From Oscillospiraceae bacterium (GTDB lineage Bacteria; Bacillota; Clostridia; Oscillospirales; Ruminococcaceae): DNA of 6,980 bases. The stretch spans positions 1 through 6,980 of the forward strand of contig DPBR01000081.1 in NCBI GenBank assembly GCA_003516865.1. Reading direction: 5' to 3'. Below the pieces are notes generated by a model, which saw only the letters and a list, made by a program, of their open reading frames with translations, was not told the origin of the DNA and searched no databases. Made by a program: the position numbers and the translations under genes. Shown piece after piece: positions 6,029-6,980 of this stretch; position 1 is the stretch's first letter, and each line of letters begins with the position of its first letter.

Positions 6029-6506
6029 TCAGCCGTACATATTGTAGCTTTCAGAAAGCATATTCATTGCTTGAAAGAGCTTTGCCATATAAACAAAGGG
6101 TCCGATAATGATAAGCGAACCTAAAATGCACCAGCCCCAGAATGTTCCCGAACCGAAGGAGTAGTTTATATTTCTTCTGCGAAGCTCGCTGTTAATGCGG
6201 TCTGACATTTTGTGATACCAAACGAGAGTGCCGACGCCGAGCGTTAGGGCGATATTAGGAAAGCTAACAGACAGAAATGCATCATCTTTTTACCGTCATA
6301 ACGCGAGGCAATCAAATTTAAGTCCTCGCCGACCGATGACATAACAACAAGCCCATATATTCCGAGCGTTATTATCGACAACAGAATAAATTTCAAAAGC
6401 CCTCTGTTTGTGTATTAAGCTGTCTGACGGGCGCGTAAGTTTGCTGCTGATAAATTACCTGTACAGTCTGCTGCGGGGGATTTGCGTAATTCTGATTTTC
6501 GTTCAT
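6029..6506 (-). pseudogene. DUF4234-like small membrane protein, two frameshifts
   Basis: The ATG (6504-6506) has AGGAGG (6511-6516) upstream. Frame 1 runs through a Gln/Pro-rich N-terminus (MNENQNYANPPQQTVQVIYQ) and stops at 6393-6395. A second frame, entered near TGTG at 6409-6412, continues through a membrane segment to a stop at 6244-6246. A third frame, entered near GGG at 6247-6249, carries the rest to the TGA at 6029-6031. Removing one CA unit at the first site and adding one C at the second gives exactly 158 aa with no stop. The repaired protein has membrane segments at about 36-56, 74-97 and 121-140, with LGIYGLVV, GTLVWYHKMSDRI and GTFWGWCILGSLIIIGPF, which fit the DUF4234 family as I know it. 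Two errors at simple-repeat sites could be assembly mistakes or real decay. Function of the family is unknown. A clean promoter suggests recent rather than ancient inactivation. Confidence 0.8.
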
Positions 6507-6545
6507 TTTTCCTCCTAAAAAACAGTGTGAATTTGAGTACAATTC

Positions 6546-6574
6546 ATTATATCAAATTGCCGAGAAAAATACAA
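6546..6574 (-). promoter_or_regulatory. Sigma-70/SigA-type promoter of the DUF4234-like gene
   Basis: On the minus strand a perfect TATAAT (-10, 6546-6551) lies 17 nt from TTGTAT (-35, 6569-6574, three of six consensus bases). Transcription would start near 6539, giving a leader of about 33 nt containing the AGGAGG. The surrounding 6517-6620 stretch is AT-rich and contains no ORF. Confidence 0.6.
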
Positions 6575-6612
6575 TGTTCATTTTAACCAATAATTTTCAT
6601 CACAATATGTAA

Positions 6613-6658
6613 ACAATAACAAAAGGCGGAGAACCGAAATTCTCCGCCGTTTTGTTAT
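6613..6658 (-). terminator. Rho-independent terminator downstream of gdhA
   Basis: A perfect 9-bp stem, GGCGGAGAA (6625-6633) and TTCTCCGCC (6640-6648), encloses a 6-nt loop. On the minus strand it is followed by TTTTGTTATTGTTT. It begins about 30 nt after the gdhA stop. The plus strand also has GTTTTGTTATT after the stem, so it could work in both directions. It insulates gdhA from the DUF4234-like gene. Confidence 0.88.
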
Positions 6659-6678
6659 TAAAATGAAGTCCTGCGGGA

Positions 6679-6980
6679 TTAAACGCAGCCCTGAGCCTTC
6701 ATCGCTTCAGCAACCTTGAGGAAGCCCGCGATATTCGCGCCTGCCATATAGTTGCCTTCCATACCGTACTCCTTAGCCGCGTCGTTGCAAGCCTTGAAGA
6801 TAGAAATCATAATGTTGTGAAGCTTTTCGTCAACTTCCTCGAACGTCCAGCTGTAACGAATGGAGTTCTGGCTCATTTCAAGTCCGGAAGTAGCAACGCC
6901 GCCTGCGTTTGCAGCCTTTGCGGGACCGTAAAGCATCTTGTTTGCGAAGTAAACTTCGATAGCTTCGGGAGTAGAAGGCA
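6679..6980 (-). CDS. gdhA: NADP-type glutamate dehydrogenase, C-terminal fragment (runs off window)
   Basis: Only the last 99 residues are present; the reading frame is open to the window edge, so the gene continues beyond 6980 and no start is visible. The enzyme interconverts 2-oxoglutarate plus ammonium and glutamate, usually for ammonium assimilation in the NADP class. The fragment opens with PSTPEAIEVYFANKMLY, then GPAKAANAGGVATSGLEMSQ, a highly conserved hexameric GDH block, and ends with GNYMAGANIAGFLKVAEAM (the GANIAGF signature near the C-terminus). All match E. coli-type GdhA closely. The cofactor preference is inferred from this overall similarity, since the nucleotide-binding domain is outside the window. 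It is separated by its own terminator from the next minus-strand gene, so the two are independent units. Confidence 0.95.
   Translation of the reverse strand, partial: PSTPEAIEVYFANKMLYGPAKAANAGGVATSGLEMSQNSIRYSWTFEEVDEKLHNIMISIFKACNDAAKEYGMEGNYMAGANIAGFLKVAEAMKAQGCV

Noticed and set aside
6244..6413. Programmed ribosomal frameshifting in the DUF4234-like gene
   Set aside because: Two separate shifts would be needed and neither site shows a classical slippery heptamer with a stimulatory structure. Indels at simple repeats are the simpler explanation.

Overview
The window looks like chromosomal DNA of a Clostridia-type Firmicute, most likely an Oscillospiraceae/Ruminococcaceae gut or rumen lineage. 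The basis is strong AGGAGG-type ribosome binding sites, a Bacillus-type iron-sulphur PurF, TTG starts, moderate GC and the split final purine steps. The lineage is an inference from protein style; no marker gene is present.

Bases 1 to about 6025 hold a plus-strand de novo purine (IMP) operon: purF, purM, a 42-codon small ORF, purN, an unrecognised acidic 170-residue protein, a PurO-type IMP cyclohydrolase and a stand-alone AICAR transformylase. These supply steps 1 (PurF), 3 (PurN), 5 (PurM), 9 (AICAR transformylase) and 10 (IMP cyclohydrolase). PurD, PurL, PurE/K, PurC and PurB are not in the window. Most genes are tightly packed, from an 8-nt overlap to gaps of 2 to 29 nt. The exception is the 222-nt purF-purM gap, most of which is a 151-nt imperfect palindrome followed by a short GC-rich hairpin. 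The operon ends at a strong hairpin terminator.

The usual bifunctional PurH is replaced by two adjacent genes from different families: an IMP cyclohydrolase resembling archaeal PurO, and a separate transformylase that keeps the Lys-His catalytic pair in a divergent setting. PurN and the transformylase both use 10-formyl-tetrahydrofolate.

Bases 6029 to 6980 are on the minus strand. A DUF4234-like small membrane protein gene has its own promoter and RBS but is broken by two frameshifts; repairing them restores a coherent 158-residue protein. Upstream of it is the 3' end of gdhA (NADP-type glutamate dehydrogenase), which runs off the window and is followed by its own terminator. No tRNA, rRNA, CRISPR array, transposase gene or riboswitch was recognised.
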